A stretch of 64,000 bases of DNA, taken from NCBI GenBank assembly GCA_950097015.1, contig CATNEN010000039.1:62001-126000 (forward strand). Direction: 5' to 3'. The notes below the pieces were generated by a model. The model was given only the letters and a program-made list of their open reading frames with translations. It was not told the DNA's origin and searched no databases. Shown here in pieces: positions 40,842 through 50,309 of this stretch. The first letter of the stretch is position 1. Each line of letters opens with the position of its first letter. The translations under genes and the position numbers were made by a program. This stretch comes from Macrostomum hystrix (taxonomy: Eukaryota > Platyhelminthes > Macrostomidae).

Positions 40842-41068
40842 GCAAATATAATGGCTCTGCAAATATAATGGCTCTGCAAATATAATGGCTCTGCAAATAT
40901 AATGGCTCTGCAAATATAATGGCTCTGCAAATATAATGGCTCTGCAAATATAATGGCTCTGCAAATATAATGGCTCTGCAAATATAATGGCTCTGCAAAT
41001 ATAATGGCTCTGCAAATATAATGGCTCTGCAAATATAATGGCTCTGCAAATATAATGGCTCTGCAAAT
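40842..41068. repeat. 17-bp satellite, block 9
   Basis: About thirteen units, ending in ACTTATCCTATG, the KVEEL intron sequence. Confidence 0.95.
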
Positions 41069-41106
41069 ACTTATCCTATGTTATTATTTTCCTTCCCTGC
41101 CACTTG

Positions 41107-41190
41107 TGTGTGAAGGAAGAAGACCGTGAGTCTTCTGTGTATATATATGCCTGTGTGTGAAAGAAGAAAAGAAAATATATGCCTGCCAGT
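41107..41190. repeat. GAAGAC satellite, inverted, one to two units
   Basis: GTGTGTGAAGGAAGAAGACC and GTGAGTCTTCTGTG are the reverse complement of the 9.9- and 22.3-kb repeats. Confidence 0.88.
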
Positions 41191-41379
41191 GCTGCTGTTG
41201 TCGGCCAAGGCGGTTGGCTGCCAGGACCGCACAGGGCCGACCAGGTAGATTGAGCACACAGAACAAAAGAAAAACTAGCTTATTTAAAGTAACTGCAGCT
41301 AGTAGCTGCAGCTACTAGCAGCTAGTAAGCAGGGGATCGTAGCCGTCGTCCGGATAGCGACCGGGACGTCGGGCGAGAC

Positions 41380-41543
41380 CCCAGGGGCCAGCCCGCCGCC
41401 CGGTAGCCCCTGGGGTCTCACACACACTGACTATTGCGGTGGCAACTTGGACATAATATTTCAGTATAACACTACTAATTATATATAAACATATGAGAGG
41501 TCAGTGTGTGTGAGACCCCAGGGGCTACCGGGCGGCGGGCTGG
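41380..41543. repeat. Long inverted repeat, copy 3
   Basis: Same arms and AT-rich loop as 20763-20920, with GCGGTGGC for GCGGCGGC in the loop. Confidence 0.9.
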
Positions 41544-41545
41544 CT

Positions 41546-41660
41546 ATGACTGTGCTGGCTGTGCTGCTGTTCTGCTGTGCTGCTGTTCTGCTGTGCTGCT
41601 GTTCTGCTGTGCTGCTGTTCTGCTGTGCTGCTGTGCTGCTGTTCTGCTGTGCTGCTGTTG
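41546..41660. repeat. TGCTG/TTCTG microsatellite
   Basis: Same pattern as 19186-19300. Confidence 0.93.
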
Positions 41661-41784
41661 TCGGCCAAGGCGGTTGGCTGCCAGGACCGCACAGGGCCGA
41701 CCAGGTAGATTGAGCACACAGAACAAAAGAAAAACTAGCTTATTTAAAGTAACTGCAGCTAGTAACACTGAGCGGTTTGAGTAA

Positions 41785-41962
41785 AAACGCAAAAAACTGG
41801 CACAGATACATAAAAAATAATGCAAATGGGAAAATGCAACACACAGCTAATAAACGCACTTATTTTTGTAGACGTCGGGCTCACCAATAAGGCGGAAGGC
41901 CTTTGTTTTTTGTTTACGAAGTTGGAGTGGCAGCGAAGTTAGTGTGCTGCATGGCACGTATA
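41785..41962. repeat. Partial module G, last copy
   Basis: It contains the minus-strand IGEPDVYKNKC end, broken further upstream by an insertion in a T run (CCTTTGTTTTTTGTTTACG). It ends at GGCACGTATATTTATATTTG. Confidence 0.85.
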
Positions 41963-43080
41963 TTTATATTTGCAGCAAGCGCGCGAGCGAGATAGAGGGG
42001 CCTAGGGAGGTGCGAAATGGTGGCGTGACTTCTCACACCCGGCTTAGCGAGCCGGCTGGCTGGGTGCACCAACCCCCACCTCAACTAGACTGAGGTTGAG
42101 GGGTTTGGGTGCGGCTGCACTGTTGCTGGCCGGTCGCGTGTTGACTGTCCGCCACAATATAGATATAAAAAGAGGACATTTATTCGTTGTCATAAGAGAT
42201 GATTTGCTATATAAAAAGTATGCCAAAATTAGAGAAATATTGTACTCTAGCACATTCTATCTCGATTAGAAAAAGTCAATTCTTTAGAAAAGAGCTTTTT
42301 ACAGCAAAAATTTGCCCAGAATGAGGCCCAGAATAATAGCTAGTGTTGTACCTGTGGTAGCGTGGCACACACAATTGGCAAATAACCAAGACAGGACACT
42401 GGATTCCGAGAGGAGATTTTACCGGCCTCAACACTGATTGCTTCGTAGCAGTGGAGCAACCCGGTAGTCAGGCTAGATTACCTAATTTCCTCGGTCCTTA
42501 TTTAGGCTCTAGTAGTATTTTCTACTACTTAGATTCCCTGCTTCTGAAGCCTGGCGATGTGCAATGCTTCTAAATGCTACACACGGCCTTGCTTCACAAT
42601 AATGTTTAGCAGATACACAGATTGCAAAAGACCACAATCGATGTGAAACGCAAACGATGCAAAACGCATGAAGACTGGAGACAAGAAAGTGCCATATTCA
42701 TACAGAAGTTGTGCTACCATGGCACTAACACGATCTCAAGGATTCGTCGGACTGTGCTCTACTTATAGTAGGAGCATTTGAGCGTTGTTATGCCAGTCTT
42801 CTTCCGAACTTAAGCGATTGCACCATGGTGTGCAATGTGACTCAGTGCGCAGACAGAGCTGGAAAGAGAGAGAGAGAGCGGAGGGGGTGGCGAGCGGAGG
42901 TGACAGTGCACGGGAAACACTAACTACCAACCCCTAGCCCTCCCACAGACCTAGAACAGCCTGACTCACAGATTGCCTGGAGGCTGCTCAGCAGTCTACA
43001 GCACATCATTCTCCTCCAGCTAAAGGATGACGGTCAACACCGGCTGGCCGTCAGCCGCACTTAAACCAAAAACAGGTAAG
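41963..43080. other. Unique region before the Penelope ORF
   Basis: No supportable gene. GCGAGCCGGCTGGCTGGG near 42048 is a near match to the GAGCC-N4-GGCTC palindrome found further on. A possible splice donor, AACAGGTAAGC, lies at 43073. This could be the 5' region of the Penelope-like element, but I see no terminal repeat. Confidence 0.4.
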
Positions 43081-43306
43081 CACTTTCCTTTTTATTTCCT
43101 TCGTTTTCTCTTTTCTTTCCAAACACCAAATTACCAACTTCCTTTTTTTTAAAAAACACACTGACAATATGATCATGGCGCGACCAAAAATGGCAAACAA
43201 CAAAAAAGAGTACTAACTGGATAAGTGGACACGCAACAAGAACAGTTCATACAAAAAAAACAATCAACAACACAAAAAACAAACTCGAGGGGTCTAGCAT
43301 TACGGC

Positions 43307-44230
43307 ATGAGTCAACGGACACGGTGCATTCAGATTGGGGCCATCCGCATCAACGACTCTGGCAACCACCATCCTTCTACAAGTTCCACTACAGCCTGCC
43401 CGTACCGGGCCATCAGATCCCGTGGTGTCGCTGCCATTCCGCCGACCTGTAAAACCCTCCGTCTTGCCCTTCACTCTGTAGGTTACTCCTACTCCTTCTT
43501 CAAGAACATTAAACACTCAGTTCTTGCCCAACTGGGCTGGCCACAGAACATTCCTCGCCCAATCTTGATACCCAAGGGCTTCCACCCATGTGGCTCAGCC
43601 CGCTGCAAAACTTGCCCCCATTCCACTCCCACCACTTCCTTCCGGGGTCTAACCCCAGCCTCTTCTTTCCTCATTACTCAAACCCTAAACTGTAGCTCCT
43701 CACACATCATCTATGGCATATCCTGCCTCCTATGCTCTCCTGGCTCCATCTTATACGTTGGCTGCTCCACTAACTCCCTGAGAACTCGTCTCACCGGGCA
43801 CCGCTCCGACACCAACCTCAAAAGAGACAAGCCGGTTGCCAATCACTTCAACCTACCCGGCCATTCACTTGACCACCTCCATGTCATAGCCATAGAAAAA
43901 CTGAATTCTTCCACTCCACTCCAACCCAGGGAAGCCACATGGATCAGGAAACTAGGCACTCTCTCTCCAAGGGGAATCAACGTCCAATCTATCTCCAATG
44001 CTCCCCGTCCTATCCCCTTCGTCTTAGACAACCACCCTGCTCTAACCTCTCTCTTCCGCCGCTCAAAGGACTCCCTTGATGCTCTCTCTCTACCTTTCTC
44101 TCCCTTCCTCGCCACTAGAGGGGGCCGCAACCTCCAGGGCCTGATCGCCCCGACTAGACTCCGTACTCCACTCCCCTCTATCCCGGAATACGACCCTATC
44201 GCTAACCCTAACCCTTACCCCAATCTATAG
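43307..44230 (+). CDS. Penelope-like element, GIY-YIG endonuclease end
   Basis: The ORF has an ATG at 43307 and 307 residues. Its centre reads IPKGFHPCGSARCKTCPH, the Cys linker that precedes the nuclease in Penelope-like elements. The GIY-YIG nuclease follows: IIYGISCLLC, SILYVGCSTNSLRTRLTGHR, PVANHFNLPGHSLDHLHVIA, and the catalytic Glu in REATWIRKLGTLSPRGIN. The reverse transcriptase is missing or lies in decayed sequence upstream. The C-terminal codons contain CTAACCCTAACCC, which looks telomeric but is in frame (ANPNP). Confidence 0.85.
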   Translation: MSQRTRCIQIGAIRINDSGNHHPSTSSTTACPYRAIRSRGVAAIPPTCKTLRLALHSVGYSYSFFKNIKHSVLAQLGWPQNIPRPILIPKGFHPCGSARCKTCPHSTPTTSFRGLTPASSFLITQTLNCSSSHIIYGISCLLCSPGSILYVGCSTNSLRTRLTGHRSDTNLKRDKPVANHFNLPGHSLDHLHVIAIEKLNSSTPLQPREATWIRKLGTLSPRGINVQSISNAPRPIPFVLDNHPALTSLFRRSKDSLDALSLPFSPFLATRGGRNLQGLIAPTRLRTPLPSIPEYDPIANPNPYPNL

Positions 44231-44280
44231 TTACAACAAGGGGTGAGGGTTAGAGGACACCCTCGCTCAAACGGGATGGA

Positions 44281-44362
44281 ATATGCCATAATTTCTCTTT
44301 TCCAGCATGCCTTCTTCAACTGTGTTTTGCTTATACTGCTTATATATTGCTTATATTGCTTG
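44281..44362 (+). repeat. Direct repeat, left copy
   Basis: ATATGCCATAATTTCTCTTT then CCATGCCTTCTTCAACTGTG and TTTTGCTTATA recur at 45739-45820 with few changes, 1,458 bp on, and flank the Cys-rich ORF. Confidence 0.88.
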
Positions 44363-44575
44363 TATTGCTATGTGGTATCATAGGAAATTATATTTATATT
44401 TAGTAACAAACGTCGGTCACATGACGTGTATATCCATATGTTGCCTTCCTTTACGCCTTTATTTCTACCTGACAATATAGTAGCTTACAACCGGTACGCA
44501 GCTGTCCTTTGTTCCAATAATCGTGCACCTCCTTCGCATTAATTTCAGTCCACCCATCAGAATTACGAGATCAGA

Positions 44576-45499
44576 ATGCCGGGCCAGCTACCATGCCCCA
44601 CATGCAAGTCACGTGACTATTTCGTCTTCTCCGACTATTGTTTTTTTTTGTCGCTCCTCTCACTGCGATGACTGTGAGAATGCCATTCACGCAGCCCATG
44701 CCGAGCAGCAACGGCTAGTTAAATCGCGCGCATCCAACAACTGGGACGACCAATGGAATGACGATTCCGCTCAGCAGGCCGAAGGCACCCTCGGCGCGAC
44801 GGGTCATGTCGAGCCAACCGGCTCGGCAGACTGTCGCGCTACAGGGCCACGTCGGCGGCCGACGTCTACGGTGGCCGACGTCGATGACAGACGTTGGCCA
44901 GCGGAGCAATTGGCCAGCACAGTCTCCGTGGCTCCTGTGCCGAGACGACCGGCTCTGGCATTTGCGATGGGTGCAGAGAACTATACGTACAAGGAAAAAA
45001 CTGGCCATACTGCTGGCGTACAGATCTGCAGCCGTGGATGACTTCTGCTTCTGACAGACTACGGCAGTATGAGTCACAGCAAGCCATACTATTTTCGGAC
45101 AGCATGGGCAATGCCATCTCGACACTAGATTGCATCTTCATGTATCTGTGGTACCGGGATTGCGAAACAACGTGCTGGACTAATGCAGTCCGCACGTTGT
45201 ACTCGCACCTCAGAGACAGCGGGATCGTAGACGCGCCGGCTGGCGCGAAGACCGAGTTGTCGATCGACGTCCAAGCCATCTTCGACAGAGCAGTGAGCAA
45301 CGTTAATGAGCACGCCGCATCCGCCGGTGTCACGCCACCGGTGCAAAATCGGGTCAAGGTACTTAAAAAGTCCAGGCGACGTGGTCGAGCTGCCCATGAG
45401 TACCGTCTGGTGTACTTAGGGCATAAATCCAATGTCCTATACACGACCCTGGCCGTCGCCATTGTAGGGACGTGGGCGGCCTATGCGCGGTTTAAGTAG
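44576..45499 (+). pseudogene. Cys-rich ORF with hydrophobic C-terminus (EPxGS cluster, ORF A)
   Basis: The ATG at 44576 gives MPGQLPCPTCKSRDYFVF. A run of nine T at about 44640 then shifts the frame. The next frame holds CRSSHCDDCENAIHAAHAEQ and VEPTGSADCR. A second shift, between 44825 and 44950, returns to the first frame: GICDGCRELYVQGKNWPYC, ESQQAILFSDSMGNAISTL, ending SNVLYTTLAVAIVGTWAAYA, R, F, K. Pairs CPTC, CDDC and CDGC suggest zinc ribbons, and the last 20 residues could anchor the protein in a membrane. I know no such protein. The two shifts may be decay, assembly error or programmed slippage. Confidence 0.45.
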
Positions 45500-45700
45500 T
45501 CAATGTAGGCCACGTTAGTAATTCTGGAACGTGTAGTTAGCCGCAGCTTCAATCACTAGTAGTTTCTGCCCACTGCACCACAATTAAGAGTGTATGTCAG
45601 AATATAGTGTATATTGCATATGATTAGATTCCGCTTGAACCGTGCAAAGGCCACCACGTTTTAGAAAGGGCAATTTCTCACGTTTCTGTACCATGCCAAT

Positions 45701-45726
45701 GAAATCGAGCCGACTGGCTCGATTTC
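45701..45726. repeat. 26-bp palindrome GAAATCGAGCC-GACT-GGCTCGATTTC
   Basis: The arms are 11 bp and perfect, with a 4-bp loop, in non-coding sequence 13 bp before the right direct repeat. Its core is the same GAGCC-N4-GGCTC that lies in frame in the neighbouring ORFs. Confidence 0.95.
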
Positions 45727-45738
45727 AAAGGGGACGTG

Positions 45739-45820
45739 ATATGCCATAATTTCTCTTTTCCACCATGCCTTCTTCAACTGTGTTTTGCTTATATTGCTTA
45801 TATTGCTTATGCATTGCTTA
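45739..45820 (+). repeat. Direct repeat, right copy
   Basis: Partner of 44281-44362; it merges into the 30-bp repeat. Confidence 0.88.
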
Positions 45821-46200
45821 AATTGCTTATGTATTGCTTATTGGTGCTTATATTGCTTATGTATTGCTTATTGGTGCTTATATTGCTTATGTATTGCTTA
45901 TTGGTGCTTATATTGCTTATGTATTGCTTATTGGTGCTTATATTGCTTATGTATTGCTTATTGGTGCTTATATTGCTTATGTATTGCTTATTGGTGCTTA
46001 AATTGCTTATGTATTGCTTATTGGTGCTTATATTGCTTATGTATTGCTTATTGGTGCTTATATTGCTTACTGGTGCTTATATTGCTTATTTTGCTGATAT
46101 TGCTCATACTCCTTACATTGCTTATATTCCTTATATTGCTTATGTATTGCTTATTCGTGCTTGTATTGCTTACATTGTTTATATATTGCTTATACTGCTT
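45790..46200. repeat. 30-bp tandem repeat
   Basis: About nine units of CTTATTGGTGCTTATATTGC plus TTATGTATTG. A multiple of 3, it yields long Leu/Tyr/Cys ORFs (LLMYCLLVLI) that I do not take as genes. Confidence 0.95.
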
Positions 46201-46425
46201 ATATACATATATATACAGCACTTGTGCAGTATACAGGCCAATCAGGTCAATCCTTCATTCGCTAATCAAGTTTGTCAAGCTTCTCTACTTACTAGTAACG
46301 TAATAGTAATAAATTGTTAACAATTTCCCAGTGCACAGCCCAGCAGCATGGTATTCTCCAAGCTCAGATGTATGTCCGACAAACTTGCATGTGGATAACA
46401 GACGACATCTACTTGCTTTTCAGAC

Positions 46426-47597
46426 ATGTCGAACGACCTAAGCCCTAGAGGAGTTAACTTCTCCGCCATCATGGATGACCTCCTTCGAGACGTGGCGCGA
46501 ACTATGTCGCCGACTCTTGTCGACCTGATCGGTTTCCGGTTCTCAGCTGATTGGGCAGAGTCACAGGATCCTATTTCTGACGCGAACGACGCCAATGACG
46601 ATCAGCCCGCGGCCCGAGCCTGCCAGCTTCGCTACAACGCCGAGACGCAGCTTGGTTCGCCGTCTCTGTTTGACGACATTGAGCCGGCTGGCTCGACTGC
46701 GAACGACGCCAATGACGATCAGCTTCGCTACAACGCCGAGACGCAGCTCAGTTCGCCGTCTCTGTTTGACGACATTGAGCCACTGGCTCGACTGCGAACG
46801 ACGCCAATGACGATCAGCTTCGCTACAACGCCGAGACGCAGCTGGGTTCGCCGTCTCTGTTTGACGACATTGAGCCGGCTGGCTCGACTGCGAACGACGC
46901 CAATGACGATCAGCTTCGCTACAACGCCGAGACGCAGCTCAGTTCGCCGTCTCTGTTTGACGACATTGAGCCGGCTGGCTCGACTGCGAACGACGCCAAT
47001 GACGATCAGCTTCGCTACAACGCCGAGACGCAGCTGGGTTCGCCGTCTCTGTTTGACGACATTGAGCCGGCTGGCTCGACTGCGAACGACGCCAATGACG
47101 ATCAGCTTCTCTACAACGCCGAGATGCAGCTGGGTTCGCCGTCTCTGTTTGACGACATTGAGCCGGCTGGCTCGACTGCGAACGACGCCAATGACGATCA
47201 GCCCGCGGCGCGAGACTACGAGCCGGCTGAGAACTTAAACAAACTGCGCGCGGAGTATAACCGCCTGCCTGACCCGCCGAATCAAAAGAATTACGCTTGC
47301 GTACGCGTTGTTCGAAAACGGGCGGATCGTCAGGAGCTGGACCCGCACTGCTGCCCCGAGTGTGAGGCATGGTTTTCGAATTTGTCGCCTCGTACAAAGC
47401 AGAGACGGCTGCAAGAGCACGGGCGGCACCGCAGTAACCAGCCTCACCAGAAGCGCGACCCTAACTTTTTAAAAATTGAAATGCCTGACACTCAGCCAGA
47501 AGCGTCCTTTGAGGCCATGAGGTTAGGCAAGAGGCGCATGCGTCCACTGACGGGTGCTAGCGCCGGGCCGTCTAACACACGGGATAAGAAGCTGTAG
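46426..47597 (+). CDS. Repeat protein with CtIP/Sae2-like C-terminal domain (ORF B)
   Basis: The ATG at 46426 follows a good acceptor-like CTTTTCAG. Residues 1-65 read MSNDLSPRGVNFSAIMDDLL, RDVARTMSPTLVDLIGF. Six 96-bp repeats follow, each QLRYNAETQLGSPSLFDDI, EPAGSTANDANDD. The second DDIEP palindrome, at 46777, has lost one base, so the last repeats and C-terminus are in another frame, open to 47597. The C-terminus reads NYACVRVVRKRADRQELDP, HCCPECEAWFSNLSPRTKQR, GRHRSNQ, NFLKIEMPDTQ. The order VVRK-x-R-x-x-L, CxxC, RHR, F-x-x-x-x-PDTQ is that of the CtIP/RBBP8/Sae2 C-terminal domain, which acts with Mre11 in DNA end resection. The assignment rests on motif order alone. Confidence 0.6.
46625..47215 (+). 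repeat. 96-bp coding tandem repeat
   Basis: The palindrome GAGCC-GGCT-GGCTC recurs at 46681, 46777 (one base short), 46872, 46968, 47064 and 47160. The unit is 32 codons, so copy number can change without breaking the frame; only the 46777 deletion breaks it. Confidence 0.95.
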
Positions 47598-47841
47598 GCA
47601 GCATAGGCTGTACGTCACTGTTAAATAATTGACAATATTGTACTGTAACTACTCTACTAGATCTAGATCTATTTCTAGAAATACTTCTAGTCGAGCCTGA
47701 CCTGATACTGACGATACTGGCCTAACAACTGCAGCTGCTGACGTCCAGGAAAATCATGCTGAGCTGAATGGCGCCGGCAGAGATGAGCCCACGACGCTCC
47801 CTAAAGGAAAGGCCACTTCAACGGAGCTAATCGACTCCGAT

Positions 47842-49265
47842 ATGAGCACGGCCGTGTCCGCGGAGCCGACCGGCTCTACTACGAAACGGAAAGCCGAAGC
47901 CAATGCCGAATCTCTATCTGACTCATCGAGCGAGCCAGACCTAGAGTCGAGAAAGGAGATGCGGCATCGCAATAGGGCCGGTGGACCACCAAAGGCTAAG
48001 GCGCCCCGTGTCATGGTCATCCACAAAGCTATTTGGTGGGTGCTCACGTACACTAACACCGGAAAAGTTATGGCCATCGACCAAAAGTGCATCGTCGACC
48101 CGGACCCCGTAACACGAACAGTCGGCGTTAAAGTACAAGTACGGACTGGCCATAGCCCGAGCTCAAAAACTTTCGACGGTTTCCTGACGGCCGGGCCTTT
48201 TCCAGACAGGAAGTCCGCTTACGCTGCCCGGGACAACCTGGCCAAATCGGCAACTTTAATGGGGTCGGGCTCTGCAGGCGCCTATAGGCGCGTGCAACCC
48301 GTTATAAATCACCCTGATGCCGGATACCCGCGCTGCCGGAACCTCGACATCGAATGTCGTGACCTACGTGAGGCTAATCGAGAAGAGGCGGACAAGCCGG
48401 GGTTGCTGAAACTGATGCAGCCAACCTGAAGAATGAAGTTTCGGCCCTTCGGTCTGAGAATGAGCAGCTGAAGCAGGAACTGGCACAGAAAGCTGACCTG
48501 CTGGAAAAGTATGACACCCGACTTGCAGGTTCCATGCATGCCAATTCTAAGATTCTTACGACGTTACAGTTCGTCACGGCGCAGGCTCAGTCGGCCAACG
48601 AGGTGGCCCGTAGAGCTTCCGAATCATTCAACCACCTCGAAAGTCTGGTGCGCTCCATAAGCGACTTTGACACGTTGGTTGCTGGTTCGAGTACTGCACC
48701 CGGAGAGTCGTCATCAGCTGCTGCCGATGCCGAGCCAAGTGGCTCGACGTCATCGCGGCTTGATAGTGGATTTGTGAGCCATGCCATTGCGACGGCTATC
48801 GCTAATATATCGACCTCCATGATGGACAACCAGTCGTCGAAACGTGTGCCGCTTATACCTGCATTTCCCGGTGTCACGGTTTGTCCGTTGGCCCTGACAA
48901 AATTGGACGCCGCAGCAGTTGAAATGCGAAAAGCCCCGAACAATAAAAAGATTCGCAGACGAGCCATTCGGCTAGTCATACTTGCTGCGTGCCCTGAGCA
49001 AGACCTGCGAACCGCATCTTGGGCTGGTCGACAGGTGAAAGGAGAGAAAGCGGCCAACCGGGTTGAGCTGGATAGCTCTAAGAAGGCGGCCATACGGTCC
49101 TACCTGGCCAGTAAACTTGTCTCAGAGGAGGACAAAAAACTATTAACAGACGCCGAACTCGGCGAGGTCTTCCGCCGTACAGCCAGGACCGTACGGGATC
49201 GGGAGAGTTCGTCTGTGAAAAGTGGCGCCTGCGCGGAAAATGAAGAAGGGGAGGAAAGCGAGTAG
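47842..49265 (+). CDS. Coiled-coil protein with BEN-like C-terminal domain (ORF C)
   Basis: The ATG at 47842 lies in a frame that is open further upstream to a possible acceptor, AACAACTGCAG, so it may be an inner Met of a spliced gene. It reads SAEPTGSTTKRKAEANAES, then a folded part (VMVIHKAIWWVLTYTNTGKV, TFDGFLTAGPFPDRKSAYAA). A one-base shift near 48395 intervenes. A coiled coil, LKNEVSALRSENEQLKQELA, and AEPSGSTSSRLDS follow. The C-terminus reads VCPLALTKLDAAAVEMRKA, RRRAIRLVILAACPEQDL, RVELDSSKKAAIRSYLASKL. The last block resembles a BEN domain (R-x-x-x-R-L ... LD-x-x-K-x-x-AI-x-x-Y-L), a DNA-binding fold found in chromatin factors and some viral proteins. The BEN call is tentative. Confidence 0.5.
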
Positions 49266-49559
49266 TTTTTTATAGAGACTAGACCTCGATTGTGGTGACA
49301 ATTTTTCACCTTGACAAATGACACTGAGTCTACTGTATGAAGTGCATTTTATGTGCCTACTATGATTTGCTATTCGTGCCACCATGAAAAAGTACTCGTA
49401 TTCTATTTTAAGCTTAACATCTCTTTGTTTTTACCAGATCCAATGAAGTATATTCTAGGTTTTTATAAAAAAAATAATCTTACTACGGCTCATCGGTCTG
49501 ACTTGGAAATCTGATGCTTATTTTGCTTCTATTTCTTTACTTATTTTCTTTTGTTCGTT

Positions 49560-50205
49560 GAGCGGGCGAACCAGCGGGCCGGTTTAGAACGGGCCAATCA
49601 GCGGGCCAACCAGCGGGCCAACCAACGGGCCAACCAGCGGGCCGGTTTAGAACGGGCCAATGAGCGGGCCGATGAGCGGGCCAACCAACGGGCCGGTTTA
49701 GAACGGCCAATCTGCGGGCCAACCAGCGGGCCAACCAACGGGCCAACCAGCGGGCCGGTTTAGAACGGGCCAATCAGCGGGCCAACCAACGGGCCAACCA
49801 GCGGGCCAGTTTAGAACGGGCCAATGAGCGGGCCAACCAACGGGCCAACCAACGGGCCAACCAGCGGGCCGGTTTAGAACGGGCCAATCAGCGGGCCAAC
49901 CAACGGGCCAACCAACGGGCCGGTTTAGAACGGGCCAATCAGTGGGCCAACCAGCGGGCCAACCAACGGGCCAACCAGCGGGCCGGTTTAGAACGGGTCA
50001 ATGAGCGGGCCGATGAGCGGGCCAGCCGGCAGGGCGGTTTAGAACGGGCCAATGAGTGGGCCAGTGAGCGGGCCAACCAACGGGTCAGCCAGCGGGCCAG
50101 CCAGCGGGCCAACCAACGGGTCAGCCAGCGGGCCGGTTTAGAACGGGCCAGTGAGCGGGCCAACCAGCGGGCCCAGAAGCGGGCCGTAGAACGGGCCTAT
50201 TTGAG
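49560..50205. repeat. 12-bp satellite with GGTTTAGAAC spacers
   Basis: Units AACCAGCGGGCC, AACCAACGGGCC and AATGAGCGGGCC alternate, with GGTTTAGAACGGGCC every three to six units. Twelve is a multiple of 3, so ORFs such as ERANQRANQRA are only the repeat. Confidence 0.96.
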
Positions 50206-50309
50206 AGACTCGTCGATTTGGAAAAATGGGCGGGCTTTTAGAGCGGGCTTTTCTGACACGAAGTGGCCGATGAGCGGGCCAATTTCAATGGGCTAATCCA
50301 GTATTTTTT

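Noticed and set aside
14164-41070. Ciliate-type scrambled germline with pointers
   Set aside because: Microhomology joins recall pointers, but TTLL7 reads with the standard code, fragments are repeated rather than unique, and LINE, Helitron and Penelope content fits an animal.
14164-41070. One large virus-like DNA element as the source of KVEEL, NEDFSD, LIYGK and MMRK
   Set aside because: No polymerase, integrase or capsid motif was seen, and splice sites argue against it; kept only as an idea.
44201-44219. Telomere repeat
   Set aside because: Only two units and in frame within an ORF.
45736-46320. Leu/Tyr/Cys-rich ORFs as a membrane protein
   Set aside because: Generated by a 30-bp repeat; flanked by non-coding repeat sequence.
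49551-50163. Arg/Ala/Gln or Trp-rich ORFs at 49.6-50.2 kb
   Set aside because: Direct products of the 12-bp satellite.
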